From Ignatzschineria ureiclastica (lineage in GTDB: Bacteria; Pseudomonadota; Gammaproteobacteria; Cardiobacteriales; Wohlfahrtiimonadaceae), in assembly GCF_003121845.1 (NCBI RefSeq), contig NZ_QEWQ01000003.1, positions 64,501-128,500 of the forward strand: a stretch of 64,000 nucleotides of DNA, read 5' to 3'. Below the pieces are notes generated by a model. The model saw only the letters and a list, made by a program, of their open reading frames with translations, was not told where the DNA came from and ran no database searches. Position numbers and translations under genes: made by a program. Position 1 is the first letter of the stretch. Each line of letters opens with the position of its first letter. Positions 14,666 to 24,849 of the stretch are shown here, in pieces.

Positions 14666-16987
14666 TTATCTATCTCGTCCTTTTTTATCCGCCTCTTTCG
14701 CTTCTCGTTCAGCAATCTCTGCTTCTACTTCCGCCTCTGCCTCTTCAATCGCCTCTTGCGCTAAGATATCTCGGCGCACTCGCTCAATCGGAAGGATCTC
14801 CCCTTCTCTAAAACGATGCTCTCGTTGTGGCAATGGAATCTCAATGCCATTTTCTCGAAGCGCGGTATCAATCGCCCACATATAAGCGGCACGAATACCA
14901 TTAGGCCGTTTAACAGCTCTTGAGGTTAACCAGACAACAAGTTCAAATTCATAGTAATAATCTTGGAAATTAACGAGCCATACCGCAGGGTTTCGCCCAG
15001 GAATCCCTTTTAATGTATGAGGTAAACCTTCCGCGGCTGCTAATACCGCTTCTCGCACCAACTCTTTCGATGTACCATACGCCACCCTAAAAGGATAACG
15101 CACCCGACGCTGTGGCTCTTTGAGCGTCCAGTTCAGCATTTTAGTGTTAATAAATTCTGAGTTCGGAATGACAATATCCACATTATCATTATCGGTAATG
15201 ATCGTTGCTCGAACATTGATCTCTTTCACCTCACCCCAGAGCGGTTTACCATTCTTCTGATCCTGAAGTTCAATAAAGTCCCCCACTTTGATCGAACGCT
15301 CAAAGAGAATGATCAAGCCCGAAACGAAGTTATTTACAATGGACTGTAATCCAAAACCCAGTCCGATCGCTAGTGCCCCGGCGACAAGTGCAAAGTTGGT
15401 AAAGTCAATGCCAACGGCGGTCAAACCATAAAGGAATCCGAAAAGAATAATGCCGTAATAGGTCAGACGGCCGGCAAGATAGTACGCCGGTAATTTGTCA
15501 TCGCCGCGCTTATTCCCCATTCGATTAAAGACACGATTAAGCCAAAAAGCAATCCACCAACAGACTAAGACGATCATTAAGAATTGTGCAAAACTCAATG
15601 CCGTAACTGGCGTATCACCAATTGTAAAGAGTGGCGTACGAATCAATTGCTTCACATTACGCCATGCATAACTGAGTGCACTTTTAGTGCGATTAATGGT
15701 GTTGAGTAATACCCCTTGGTATTTCAGTAATTGATTCTCTAAGATTCGCCCCATAAATTGGCTATCGGCGATCTCAGTTTGTAATTTTTGCAGTAAAACT
15801 GAAGTCTCTTGAATCAGTGCTAAGCGATCATTCGCAATGCCCGCTAAGAAGCTATTTTCATTCATCCCACCACGGGTTTCAATATCAGCGAGTAATGCAT
15901 TGGTACTACTGCGCTCTGCTTCATTTTGATTAAACCAATCTTTCGCTTTAAGTTGTAACTCCTGAATGGAGCGTTGTCTCTCGGCATAATCTTTCTGAAT
16001 ACGCTCAACATCTGTACCTTCATCATCAGTGGCAAGCAAAGTTAAGGTGTCTCGCTCATTTTCATACATATCAATCTGCGCTTCTAAAATCGCAACATTG
16101 ATCTTCTCTTTAGAGACTCGCTGATTACGTAAACGCGCCACTGCCTGATCTTCTACCGTTGTTTCAGGCAACAGTAATAGCTGTGATTGCTCTCGTAACA
16201 ACCGTGTATTAGCCTCTTGTAGCCGAACAATCGCATCGCTCAACCGGTGCTCTACATCTTCAAATTCCGCCTCAGAATAGGTCAGACGTGCGATAGCTGT
16301 CGACTTCACTTCTTGTAATAAGTTTGATTCTTCTTCCGCAAGCGTAAGATTCTCACGCAAAATCCGTAAACGCTCATTGAGTAATGCAAGCTCTGTCTGC
16401 TGCATAATCACTTTCAGTGCTTCAAGGTAACGCTCTGGAGAGTTTTCCCCTGTTTCAAAATAAGTGACAAATTGTTGACTAATTTGCCGAGAGAGATCTC
16501 TCGCTTGTCGCTCTTGGTCGCGGATATTCTCCCGGGTGCTCATCAAATCTGAGCTTAGCTCTCGTTCACGGTGAATAATGGCTAATAATTCTGCCACATT
16601 ATAGTGCTCTTTGGCTGAAAAAGCCGGGGCTTTAACTTTGACACTTTTCTCGACTAATGCCACATACGCAAAGAGATTCGCACTGATATGGGAAATTTTC
16701 GTGGCTTCTTTTTTACGATTCTCTTCCGGTAATAGCAGCGCCGCCTCCTCGATCTCATTTAAGAAATCGATCACTGCTTGACGTAGATCTGCCACCTTTT
16801 TATCTTCAAAATATCCCCACCAAGTCGGTGTCAAATGCAGAGGATCAGGTAGGCTTTTCGCCTCCTCTTTTGTCGTCTCTCCGCCCAAACCATTTTGTAA
16901 AATAGAACCAATGGGATGCACTTGAGAGTAAGCGGTACTAACACTCATGAATAACACAAAAAACAGCGTTAATAGTCGCTGAGCCAT
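14666..16987 (-). CDS. Large MscS-family mechanosensitive channel (MscK/YjeP-like)
   Basis: This 773-residue inner-membrane channel has a signal peptide (ending VSTAYS) and a periplasmic domain of about 400 residues dominated by Glu/Arg/Leu-rich coiled-coil segments. Several membrane segments lie between about 455 and 570, followed by the MscS pore helix and beta domain (GLGFGLQSIVNNFVSGLIILFER, VGDFIELQD, IVIPNSEFINTKMLNW). The C-terminal tail is highly charged, with an EAEAEVEAEIAEREAKEADK-type repeat. The MscS core motifs make gating by membrane tension likely, giving protection from osmotic downshock. It is shorter than E. coli MscK or MscM (about 1100 residues). The gene is divergent from xseB. 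Confidence 0.9.
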   Translation of the reverse strand: MAQRLLTLFFVLFMSVSTAYSQVHPIGSILQNGLGGETTKEEAKSLPDPLHLTPTWWGYFEDKKVADLRQAVIDFLNEIEEAALLLPEENRKKEATKISHISANLFAYVALVEKSVKVKAPAFSAKEHYNVAELLAIIHRERELSSDLMSTRENIRDQERQARDLSRQISQQFVTYFETGENSPERYLEALKVIMQQTELALLNERLRILRENLTLAEEESNLLQEVKSTAIARLTYSEAEFEDVEHRLSDAIVRLQEANTRLLREQSQLLLLPETTVEDQAVARLRNQRVSKEKINVAILEAQIDMYENERDTLTLLATDDEGTDVERIQKDYAERQRSIQELQLKAKDWFNQNEAERSSTNALLADIETRGGMNENSFLAGIANDRLALIQETSVLLQKLQTEIADSQFMGRILENQLLKYQGVLLNTINRTKSALSYAWRNVKQLIRTPLFTIGDTPVTALSFAQFLMIVLVCWWIAFWLNRVFNRMGNKRGDDKLPAYYLAGRLTYYGIILFGFLYGLTAVGIDFTNFALVAGALAIGLGFGLQSIVNNFVSGLIILFERSIKVGDFIELQDQKNGKPLWGEVKEINVRATIITDNDNVDIVIPNSEFINTKMLNWTLKEPQRRVRYPFRVAYGTSKELVREAVLAAAEGLPHTLKGIPGRNPAVWLVNFQDYYYEFELVVWLTSRAVKRPNGIRAAYMWAIDTALRENGIEIPLPQREHRFREGEILPIERVRRDILAQEAIEEAEAEVEAEIAEREAKEADKKGRDR

Positions 16988-17161
16988 GTACTAAATACCT
17001 CTTTAGATAACTTTGTAGATAATAATTACGATAATGATCGAGGGGATAAAGTTTTACGTCAGCAGAATGCTACGTAGGATGAAGCTATTATTATTGCATA
17101 TAGCGCTCACTCAATCTAGAATATGAGATCGATATTATTAAATAATTTTAAGGATTGCTCT

Positions 17162-17365
17162 GTGTCTGAAAAAAATGTAGAAAATCAAAGCATTGAATCT
17201 TTACTACAAAAACTCAATGAAATTGTTGAATCGCTTGAGAGTGACGAGCTTCCGCTTGAAGAGTCCCTTAAACAATTTGAACAAGGCATTGCGCTCACAA
17301 AAGCGTGCCAAGAAACCTTAGAAGCTTCAGAAAAACGCATCAATCAATTATTATCGCACGATTAA
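17162..17365 (+). CDS. xseB: Exodeoxyribonuclease VII small subunit (GTG start)
   Basis: XseB is the multicopy small partner of XseA in exonuclease VII, which degrades single-stranded DNA. The 67-residue product has the family pattern IESLLQKLNEIVESLESDELPLEESLKQFEQGI. I chose the GTG at 17162 because AAGGA lies 7 bases upstream and the length then fits the family; an ATG at 17123 gives 13 extra residues without a ribosome site. It heads the operon with ispA (25 bp gap) and dxs, the standard gammaproteobacterial arrangement. xseA is not nearby. Confidence 0.94.
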   Translation: MSEKNVENQSIESLLQKLNEIVESLESDELPLEESLKQFEQGIALTKACQETLEASEKRINQLLSHD

Positions 17366-17390
17366 GCAAGAATGAAGGATTAGAGAAATA

Positions 17391-18266
17391 ATGCCTACCG
17401 CATGGTTTAGCCAACAGCTCTCGGCTTTTGAAGTAGAATTTGTACGCTATTTAACAGCCATTTCCGCACCTGATCGCCTTAAAGAAGCCATGCTCTACAG
17501 CACATTAAATGGCGGTAAGCGTTTACGCGCGCTATTAGTGATTGCGAGCGGTGAACTCAATGATGCACCTAAAGCACCCCTTACGGCAATTGCCATTGCG
17601 ATAGAGATGATTCACGCTTATTCCCTTATTCACGATGATCTACCGGCAATGGATGATGATGATTATCGCCGAGGAAAACTCACTTGCCATAAAGCATTCG
17701 ATGAAGCAACCGCTATTCTTGCCGGCGATGCACTCTTAACACAGAGTTTTGATTGCTTAAGCCATATTGATGGATTCTCTGCGGAGCAGCTCATTCAGCT
17801 TATCCAACTTATTAGCCACGCAAGTGGTAGCAATGGTATGGTCGGTGGTCAGATATTTGATATCGAAGCAGAAGAGCGGACTGTATCGCTCGTAGAGTTA
17901 GAGCGCATTCATCACAATAAAACAGGCGCGCTTATTAAAGCGGCGATTCTTGCGGGTGTCATTGCCGGCAATGGTGATAATGATGCTTATCAAAGACTTT
18001 CGATCTATGCAGATAATATTGGACTCGCTTTTCAGATCAAGGATGATATTTTAGATGTTACCGGCACCCAAGAAGAGCTCGGTAAGAAGCCCGGTGCCGA
18101 TCAGCTACATGAAAAATCCACCTATATTTCATTATTAGGTTTAGAGGCTTCTATCGAAAAACTTGATCAGCTGATTGCTGAGGCAATTAAGCAACTTGAG
18201 CCTTTTGGAACTAAAGCCACACCGCTCATCGACTTGGCAAATTATATCCAAAAGCGTAATCACTAA
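17391..18266 (+). CDS. ispA: (2E,6E)-farnesyl diphosphate synthase
   Basis: IspA condenses isopentenyl diphosphate with dimethylallyl and geranyl diphosphate to make farnesyl diphosphate for undecaprenyl and quinone side chains. The 291-residue protein has the first Asp-rich motif DDLPAMD (residues 82-88) followed by the RRG basic patch, GGKRLRALL for substrate binding, and the second motif DDILD in QIKDDILD near residue 218. AAGGAT precedes the ATG. It is cotranscribed with xseB upstream and dxs 14 bp downstream. Confidence 0.97.
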   Translation: MPTAWFSQQLSAFEVEFVRYLTAISAPDRLKEAMLYSTLNGGKRLRALLVIASGELNDAPKAPLTAIAIAIEMIHAYSLIHDDLPAMDDDDYRRGKLTCHKAFDEATAILAGDALLTQSFDCLSHIDGFSAEQLIQLIQLISHASGSNGMVGGQIFDIEAEERTVSLVELERIHHNKTGALIKAAILAGVIAGNGDNDAYQRLSIYADNIGLAFQIKDDILDVTGTQEELGKKPGADQLHEKSTYISLLGLEASIEKLDQLIAEAIKQLEPFGTKATPLIDLANYIQKRNH

Positions 18267-18280
18267 GGTTAGATAACAAC

Positions 18281-20197
18281 ATGACGAATGCAACTACGTT
18301 ATTACAAGAGATCGACTCTCCTGATGATCTTAAAAATCGTTCTCTGCAAGATCTGCAGACTATCTCTGATGAACTCAGACAATTTCTCATCGAAAGCGTT
18401 CTCGATTCCGGCGGACATTTTGCCTCGGGATTAGGGGTTGTCGAATTATCCGTTGCGCTCAATCATGTATTTAATCCCCCTTTTGATAAAATCATTTGGG
18501 ATGTAGGACACCAAGCTTATCCCCATAAAATCCTCACAGGCCGTAAAGATCGAATTCAAACCATTCGTAAAAAAGGCGGACTTGGTCCTTTCCCTTCCAT
18601 TTTTGAAAGTGAATACGATGCCTTTGGTGTCGGTCATTCATCCACTTCGATCAGTGCTGCTTTAGGAATGGCCATTGGCGCGAAACATCATCATGAAGAT
18701 CGACAACTCATTGCGGTCATTGGCGATGGCGCACTTACCGCCGGGCAAGCTTTTGAGGCACTCAATCACGCCGGCGATCTGAAATCCAACATGTTAGTCA
18801 TTCTCAATGATAACAATATGTCGATCTCGCCTAATGTCGGGGCACTTAGCACAATGCTCACCAGAATGCTCTCAAAGCCTGCATTACAATCGATTCGCGA
18901 AGGTGGCGCTAAGATCCTTGAACATCTCCCTTTCCCGAATGCACTCGATATTGCGAAACGCGCAGAAGCACATGTCAAAAGTACCGTTGCCGAACAGAGC
19001 GTGGTTTTTGAAGAATTTGGCTTTCAATATTTTGGCCCGATCGATGGGCATGATCTACCAACATTAATTACTACTCTGAAAAACCTCAAATACAAGCATG
19101 GGCCTAAGTTACTACACATTACCACTAAAAAAGGGAAAGGTTATGCTAAAGCTGAGGCTGAACCTGTAAAATTCCATGCTGTTTCAGCTTCTAAACCTAC
19201 GGCAAAAAATACTCAAAATAGAGAATCAACTGATCAAATCAGCGCGCCGCCAACAACTAAACCGAAACAGCTCACCTACACCGAAGTCTTCTCGCAATGG
19301 CTCTGTGACATGGCGGCTGTAGATCCCAATTTGATGGCGATTACGCCGGCAATGTGTGAGGGCTCAGGATTAGTGGCATTTAGCCAACGTTATCCTCAGC
19401 GTTTCTTTGATACAGCAATTGCCGAGCAACATGCAGTAACACTTGGCGCCGGCATGGCATTAAGTGGCGTTAAACCAGTTGTGGCAATCTATTCAACTTT
19501 CTTACAACGCGCTTATGATCAGCTCATTCACGATGTGGCGATTCAAAATTTAGATGTCACTTTTGCCATTGATCGCGCCGGCATTGTGGGTCCTGATGGT
19601 GCAACGCACGCCGGTACATTTGATATGGCATATCTTCGTACGATTCCCAATATGGTGATTATGGCACCATCAAATGAAGATGAATGTTATCAAATGCTCA
19701 CAACGGCTTATCAGTATAAGGGCCCTGCGGCTGTTCGTTACCCTCGCGGAAAAGGCATTGGCCGAGCAATCAAAGCAAGCATCCAAGATCAACTTCCTTT
19801 CGGTAAAAGTCATCTATTACAACGGGGCGAAAAATTACTCGTTATTAATATCGGCGCATTAATTGCAACGGCAACTGCTGTCGCTGAACACTTTAATGCC
19901 TCGCTCCTTGATCTTCGTTTCATCAAACCCCTCGATAGAGAAACCCTACTCGAACTTGCAAAAACACATCAAGCAATTATTACCATAGAAGATGGTGCGA
20001 TTATGGGCGGTGCGGGTTCTGCTATTACCGAGTTATTAAACGATGAAGGCTACTATCTCCCTATCAAGCACTTTGGCATCAAAGATTACTACCCGCAACA
20101 TGGGGAGCGAGAAGAGATTTTGGCTGATTATGGATTGACGGCAGAAGCAATTATTAATGAATCAAATCAATTAGTTAATATAATAAACAATAAATAA
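18281..20197 (+). CDS. dxs: 1-deoxy-D-xylulose-5-phosphate synthase
   Basis: Dxs makes DXP from pyruvate and glyceraldehyde 3-phosphate with thiamine diphosphate, the first step of the MEP isoprenoid pathway. The 638 residues contain GGHFAS (His46), VGHQAYPHKILTGR, the thiamine-binding GDG (148-150) followed by NDN at 176-178, and the central EQHAVTLGAGMA. Length is typical. The linker near 300-330 is Lys/Ser/Thr-rich. It is the last gene of xseB-ispA-dxs, with a terminator at 20299-20346. Confidence 0.98.
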   Translation: MTNATTLLQEIDSPDDLKNRSLQDLQTISDELRQFLIESVLDSGGHFASGLGVVELSVALNHVFNPPFDKIIWDVGHQAYPHKILTGRKDRIQTIRKKGGLGPFPSIFESEYDAFGVGHSSTSISAALGMAIGAKHHHEDRQLIAVIGDGALTAGQAFEALNHAGDLKSNMLVILNDNNMSISPNVGALSTMLTRMLSKPALQSIREGGAKILEHLPFPNALDIAKRAEAHVKSTVAEQSVVFEEFGFQYFGPIDGHDLPTLITTLKNLKYKHGPKLLHITTKKGKGYAKAEAEPVKFHAVSASKPTAKNTQNRESTDQISAPPTTKPKQLTYTEVFSQWLCDMAAVDPNLMAITPAMCEGSGLVAFSQRYPQRFFDTAIAEQHAVTLGAGMALSGVKPVVAIYSTFLQRAYDQLIHDVAIQNLDVTFAIDRAGIVGPDGATHAGTFDMAYLRTIPNMVIMAPSNEDECYQMLTTAYQYKGPAAVRYPRGKGIGRAIKASIQDQLPFGKSHLLQRGEKLLVINIGALIATATAVAEHFNASLLDLRFIKPLDRETLLELAKTHQAIITIEDGAIMGGAGSAITELLNDEGYYLPIKHFGIKDYYPQHGEREEILADYGLTAEAIINESNQLVNIINNK

Positions 20198-20298
20198 CAG
20201 GCCATAGATAATAGGCAATGAATAATAAACAATAATAGAAATATTATTCATTGCAAATGTTCAGCGATTATCTCTCCTGCCGATTCTTATGAAAATAG

Positions 20299-20346
20299 AG
20301 CACATACTTTGAAAGCCTATACAGGTCAAAAAAGTATGTGCTTTTT
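20299..20346 (+). terminator. Terminator of the xseB-ispA-dxs operon
   Basis: The 12 bp stem AGCACATACTTT/AAAGTATGTGCT with a 20-base loop is followed by TTTTATATTTT, about 100 bases past the dxs stop. Confidence 0.8.
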
Positions 20347-20713
20347 ATATTTTACATTTTTTTACATGCTACCATTGTAAGTGGATATCTATAATTATTT
20401 TAAATAACATCCCCTCATAGCCTAGAAAAAATCACAATAATAACAATAAACTATTTTATTGCAATGATCAATTATCAATAATAATCACTACGATTTATAA
20501 ATATCTTTTATTCTAATTATTGATATTTTTTGACAAACATCCCGCTACAAAAATTCATTAAATATCATTTTTTATAATATATAAACATATAGTGCTACAA
20601 TTTATTACAAACAGCACACTTAGTTAATGTGGTTAATCTCATTGAGATAATCTCTCAGATAGGGAATAGAGATTAATAAAACTATCATCAACATAACTGG
20701 TAGATAAAATATT
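20347..20713 (+). promoter_or_regulatory. AT-rich upstream region of the autotransporter gene
   Basis: No gene is visible. TTGACA occurs near 20532 and a TATAAT-like hexamer near 20573, but their spacing is not canonical. A small hairpin ATCTC-ATT-GAGAT lies about 70 bases upstream of the ATG. The long AT-rich leader suggests a regulated promoter, but I cannot define it. Confidence 0.4.
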
Positions 20714-23671
20714 ATGAAAAAATCTTTTTATCGTAATCAATACTTTTTGGCGCTCTCCTCTATACTCATTCTCGGCTCAACCTCAATCGGCTGGGCTTAC
20801 GACCCTTATATCAATGCACCTGGAAAAGAATCTATTAACGAAACTATTGATGGCGATCAATATGTAGAAAATGGCGGAAAAGCGGTCGGCAGCGTTGTGA
20901 TTAATGATGGCCACCAAGTAGTTTCTAATGACGGTATCTCCATTCGCGCTAGCTTTAACAATCAGGCAAAACAGAGTATTTATGGGGGCGAAACCTCGGA
21001 CAATACATTTTATAATCACTCTGGGCAAACCATTATGGGTGGCGAAGCAATTAAAAATAGCTTTGATAGCGGTTCTTGGCAACATATTAACGGTGGAAAT
21101 GCTGCTGATAACACGTTCTATAATGGATCTAGCCAGACTATTACTAAGGGTGAAACCACCAAAAATAGTTTCGCTAGCCAATCATCACAAAACATTAATG
21201 GCGGAACAGCATTTGACAATACATTCTATGAAAACTCAAGCCAAGTTGTGAATACTGGAGAGGCAATTAAAAATAGCTTTGAGAGTGGGTCTTGGCAAAG
21301 AATTGAGGGCGGAGAGGCTTCTGACAATACCTTTTACCATCAATCTAATCAAACGATAACGGGTGGGAAAACTACACAAAGTAGCTTCGAAAGTGGATCT
21401 TGGCAACATGTTGACGGTGGAGAAGCCAATAATAATCAATTTTACAATGATTCTTTCCAAAATATTAACAATGGCGGCGTAGCGACCAACAATCAGTTTA
21501 ATGATGCCACACAAACGATCTATGAAGGGGGATTTGCTACCGATAATAATTTCAATAATGGGTCTTGGCAAAATGTAGAGGGTGGTATCGCTCAGAATAA
21601 TACGATACAAGAACTTTCCGGACAAAATATCAATAGTGGAATAGCTCGCAATACTCGAATCAAACAGGATGCATGGCAGAATCTGAATGGTGGCTCAGCG
21701 ATTGATAACACAATTGAAGAAGGGGGCTTACAGAATATTTTTGCTGGGACAGCTACCAACAATGAGATATTCGGTAAACAGATCGTTGCCGGTGGATTAG
21801 CGACTAATAACACGATTCAACTCTCTGGTGAACAACAGGTCAATGCAGAAGGATTGATCAAAGATACTCACGTTCAAGGTAAGAGTTACTTCGCTTCTGG
21901 CGCGCATTCCGAAGGGTATTTCACCATTCAAGATGGTGGACAAGTTGAAATCATCACTAATGAAACAGACGCCAAAACAATTGATAATTTAGCCATCGAA
22001 TCAGGAGCGAATGGCTTTATGACCCACAATAGTCAATTCGATAGCGCAGTCTCTTTCATTGGAATTGGGAATCTCACCAATTCCGGCGTGTTAGCGATTA
22101 ATCATAACTTTGATATTGATCGTCCACAATATATTACTCTGTCTGCTGATACACTCTTAGGTGAAGGCACGATTATCATGCATACAGATATCGCAAACCA
22201 TACCGGCGATTTACTCAAAATTAAACAATTAGACTCATCTACCAAACAAGGACTCGATATTCAAAATAATGGTGCAGCGAATGCGATGCGCGATGACGTG
22301 CTCACCGTGGTCAATACAGAATCAGGGGGAAAATCTGACCAGTTTTATCTTACCCATACTGTAGAATCGGGTGGATATCAATTTCTCCTACGCACTACCA
22401 ATGATGGCAAAGATTGGGAACTCTATACCCCTAATGACCCATCAACTGGCAATGGTTCAGGTAATGGTTCCGGCAATGGTTCAGGCAATAGCTCCAACGG
22501 GAACGGGTCCGGCAATGGCTCCGGCAATAGTTCCAACGGAAACGGCGCCGGCAATGGTTCCGGCAATGGTTCCGACAATAGTTCCAACGGAAACGGCGCC
22601 GGCAATGGTTCCGGCAATAGTTCCAACGGAAACGGCTCCGGTAATGGTTCCGGCAATGGTTCCAACGGTTCTGGTTCGGACGAAGGGAACTCAACACCTA
22701 ATAATAAACCGCTTTATACCTCTACTGCAGATGCAGCTGCCAATAGTATTATGAGTACCTATCTTGCCAACTTTGTGGATACACAAACATTGCTACAACG
22801 GATGGGAGCACTACATCACAACTATGAGGATGGTGTTTGGGGACGGATTTATGGCGGTAAATTAGATTCCTTTACCGATCAAGGGCTAGATGGCTTTGAT
22901 ATGAAATATTATGCACTGCAGATCGGAGCAGACCATCAATGGCACTTAGATCATTCTCGCCTATATCTCGGAATTGCAGCGAGCTATCTGAATGCGGATC
23001 AAGACTTTGATAAGCGGGCAAACTATTTAGACAATAGTGAAATTAAATATCGTAACCAAAAAGGTTCTGGCAACTTAAAGAACTATAACTTCTATATTTA
23101 TGCCACTTATATCACAGATCATGACTTCTATATTGATACCCTTTTTAAAGCAGGACGTATGAGAAGTAAATTTGATGTAGAGGATAGTGCCGGCGCACTT
23201 GTTAGAGGTAAAATGTCGCTGAATCTCTTCTCATTATCTACAGAAATTGGGCAACGTTTCTACTTGAATGAGAATCACACAGGATGGTATATCACACCAC
23301 AGGCCCAATTTACCTATACAAAATTTGGCAGCGGTACATTCCATGCAACGAATGGCCTCAATATCCAAGTAGACCGTCGAAAATCCCAATTAGGACGAAT
23401 GGGCTTAGAAATTGGTTATCAATTAGATAGAGATAACACAACTAACCTCTATTTCAGAGGATCTTATCTCAAAGAATTCTCGGATGATGGGCAATTCTAT
23501 CTCAATAATAGTCAAGAGAAATACTCTATGAAAGGACATTGGTGGCGCTATGAATTAGGAGCTACGCGGCAATTTAATAAACGCAATCATGGTTATCTCA
23601 ATCTCAACTATAGTACAGGTCAACGCTTTGATCAGAAACAGATCGAAATTGGATTCCGACATGAGTTTTAA
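20714..23671 (+). CDS. AIDA-like autotransporter adhesin (type Va)
   Basis: This 985-residue self-exporting surface protein starts with a signal peptide (about 1-28, ending IGWA). Residues about 80-400 are tandem repeats of about 19 residues, in pairs, with a pattern like GG-A-DN-FYN-SSQTI-GG and NSFESGSWQ-INGG, the AIDA-type beta-helix repeat. Residues about 576-656 are almost purely Gly/Ser/Asn, built from GNGSGNGS units. The C-terminal ~280 residues form an autotransporter beta-barrel (WGRIYGGKLDS..., repeated GxxG/aromatic strands) ending in the terminal Phe of IGFRHEF. Autoaggregation or adhesion is expected from the family. No subtilisin-like or other catalytic motif was seen. Start codon ATG with a weak ribosome site. 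Confidence 0.92.
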   Translation: MKKSFYRNQYFLALSSILILGSTSIGWAYDPYINAPGKESINETIDGDQYVENGGKAVGSVVINDGHQVVSNDGISIRASFNNQAKQSIYGGETSDNTFYNHSGQTIMGGEAIKNSFDSGSWQHINGGNAADNTFYNGSSQTITKGETTKNSFASQSSQNINGGTAFDNTFYENSSQVVNTGEAIKNSFESGSWQRIEGGEASDNTFYHQSNQTITGGKTTQSSFESGSWQHVDGGEANNNQFYNDSFQNINNGGVATNNQFNDATQTIYEGGFATDNNFNNGSWQNVEGGIAQNNTIQELSGQNINSGIARNTRIKQDAWQNLNGGSAIDNTIEEGGLQNIFAGTATNNEIFGKQIVAGGLATNNTIQLSGEQQVNAEGLIKDTHVQGKSYFASGAHSEGYFTIQDGGQVEIITNETDAKTIDNLAIESGANGFMTHNSQFDSAVSFIGIGNLTNSGVLAINHNFDIDRPQYITLSADTLLGEGTIIMHTDIANHTGDLLKIKQLDSSTKQGLDIQNNGAANAMRDDVLTVVNTESGGKSDQFYLTHTVESGGYQFLLRTTNDGKDWELYTPNDPSTGNGSGNGSGNGSGNSSNGNGSGNGSGNSSNGNGAGNGSGNGSDNSSNGNGAGNGSGNSSNGNGSGNGSGNGSNGSGSDEGNSTPNNKPLYTSTADAAANSIMSTYLANFVDTQTLLQRMGALHHNYEDGVWGRIYGGKLDSFTDQGLDGFDMKYYALQIGADHQWHLDHSRLYLGIAASYLNADQDFDKRANYLDNSEIKYRNQKGSGNLKNYNFYIYATYITDHDFYIDTLFKAGRMRSKFDVEDSAGALVRGKMSLNLFSLSTEIGQRFYLNENHTGWYITPQAQFTYTKFGSGTFHATNGLNIQVDRRKSQLGRMGLEIGYQLDRDNTTNLYFRGSYLKEFSDDGQFYLNNSQEKYSMKGHWWRYELGATRQFNKRNHGYLNLNYSTGQRFDQKQIEIGFRHEF
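22444..22680 (+). repeat. In-gene tandem repeat coding the Gly/Ser/Asn linker
   Basis: Repeated 12-24 bp units close to GGCAATGGTTCC run for about 240 bp without interruption inside the autotransporter gene. All units are multiples of 3, so gain or loss would change linker length and not the frame. Confidence 0.85.
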
Positions 23672-23743
23672 TCTCCCTTAAAGCACTCTAACGCGCTTCC
23701 GTTATTACTAAGATAGGAATAAAAGCAATATCACCTATACAAT

Positions 23744-23778
23744 AAAACCGCCTTTCTTCGATGAAAAGGCGGTTTTTT
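23744..23778. terminator. Bidirectional terminator between autotransporter and rph
   Basis: The 12 bp perfect stem AAAACCGCCTTT/AAAGGCGGTTTT (23744-23755 with 23765-23776) has T runs on both strands. It serves the plus-strand autotransporter and minus-strand rph. Confidence 0.92.
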
Positions 23779-23814
23779 ATAACCATAATATTAAGATGGA
23801 CAAGCTATCAATAA

Positions 23815-24540
23815 CTACTGAATCTCAGCCGCTAATACTGCAATTTGTGCTTCAGTAATCTGTTTAATCCCTTTCTCTGCCAAATCAAGCATTGCTAACA
23901 ATTCTTCTTTGGCAAAAGGCGCTTGCTCTGCCGTTGCTTGAATCTCGATGAGTTTACCATCGCTCGCCATAATGACATTCATATCGGTATCAGCTTGGCT
24001 ATCTTCTGCATAATCGAGATCAAGTACGGGTGTTCCTTGATACACACCCACAGAGATGGCCGCAATTTGTGCAACTAATGGCGTTTTCTCAAGCAATCCT
24101 GATTCGACCAGCTGGTGAAGCGCTAATACTAAAGCAATATAGCCTCCTGAAATAGCCGCCGTTCTCGTGCCACCATCGGCTTGTATGACATCACAGTCAA
24201 TCGTAATTGTGCGCTCACCCAATAACTCAAGATTAACAGCGGCACGTAGCGAGCGGCCGATTAAACGTTGAATCTCTAAAGTGCGACCACTCTGTTTACC
24301 TTTTGCGGCTTCCCGTTGTGAACGCGTATGCGTTGACCCTGGTAACATACCATATTCTGCTGTAATCCACCCCTTCCCTTCACCACGCAAAAATCCGGGC
24401 ACTCGCTCTTCAACACTTGCAGTACAGAGGACTTTAGTATTACCGAAAACAGCTAATACTGATCCTGCAGCATGCATTGTAAAATTAGGGATAAATTGCA
24501 AACTTCTCATTTCATCAGGTTTTCTATTAGATGGGCGCAT
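23815..24540 (-). CDS. rph: Ribonuclease PH
   Basis: RNase PH is a phosphorolytic 3'-5' exoribonuclease that trims tRNA 3' ends. The 241-residue product matches the family throughout: [34 protein letters not shown], the R-rich segment ending [32 protein letters not shown], and [16 protein letters not shown]. The stretch [12 protein letters not shown] holds the arginines used in tRNA and phosphate binding. The ATG at 24540 has GAGAAG upstream. Unlike in enterobacteria, pyrE is not downstream. Confidence 0.97.
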   Translation of the reverse strand: MRPSNRKPDEMRSLQFIPNFTMHAAGSVLAVFGNTKVLCTASVEERVPGFLRGEGKGWITAEYGMLPGSTHTRSQREAAKGKQSGRTLEIQRLIGRSLRAAVNLELLGERTITIDCDVIQADGGTRTAAISGGYIALVLALHQLVESGLLEKTPLVAQIAAISVGVYQGTPVLDLDYAEDSQADTDMNVIMASDGKLIEIQATAEQAPFAKEELLAMLDLAEKGIKQITEAQIAVLAAEIQ

Positions 24541-24606
24541 TGCTCTTCTCTCTCTTTTTAGGTGTAATGTTCATTTCAATGATTTTTTAAATCTATTAGA
24601 CAATTA

Positions 24607-24737
24607 TATAGTAATATCGGTTCAAAATAAGCTTGTTTAAATGCCGGCGCATCGGCTGTAATAAGTAAGGAAGCCATTCTATCCGGCATCTTGCAAGTGT
24701 TGTTTAAAACCATTTTTCTTAAACCAAATTTACTATA
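24607..24737 (-). repeat. Dispersed MITE-like repeat, short copy D
   Basis: This 131 bp copy has both ends intact (TATAGTAATATCGG and CCAAATTTACTATA) and the full CCGG core, but lacks about 40 bp of the middle section seen in copies B, E and F. The ends begin and finish with TATAGTAA/TTACTATA, an 8 bp perfect inverted repeat. It lies between rph and the infA terminator. Confidence 0.85.
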
Positions 24738-24820
24738 CATAGATTTCAATTCAGTATGATTTTGCATGACTCTCTATCGTTATTGTTGTTTATTTTTTTT
24801 AGTGAAAAACAACGAAGACA

Positions 24821-24849
24821 ACAAAAACGCCCGTCTACTAAACGGGCGT
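24821..24849 (-). terminator. Terminator of tRNA-Pro-infA
   Basis: On the minus strand, ACGCCCGT pairs with ACGGGCGT (24842-24849 with 24827-24834) and is followed by TTTTGTTG. It lies about 170 bases past the infA stop; the gap between contains nothing else recognisable. Confidence 0.85.

Noticed and set aside
22444-22680. Possible CRISPR-like array
   Set aside because: The repeats abut with no unique spacers and encode part of the autotransporter linker.
22371-22754. Open frames in other phases (both strands) across the Gly/Ser/Asn repeat of the autotransporter
   Set aside because: Low-complexity shadows of an in-phase tandem repeat; no start context and no family.
24281-24640. 119-codon plus-strand frame opposite rph
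   Set aside because: Antisense shadow of a fully conserved gene.
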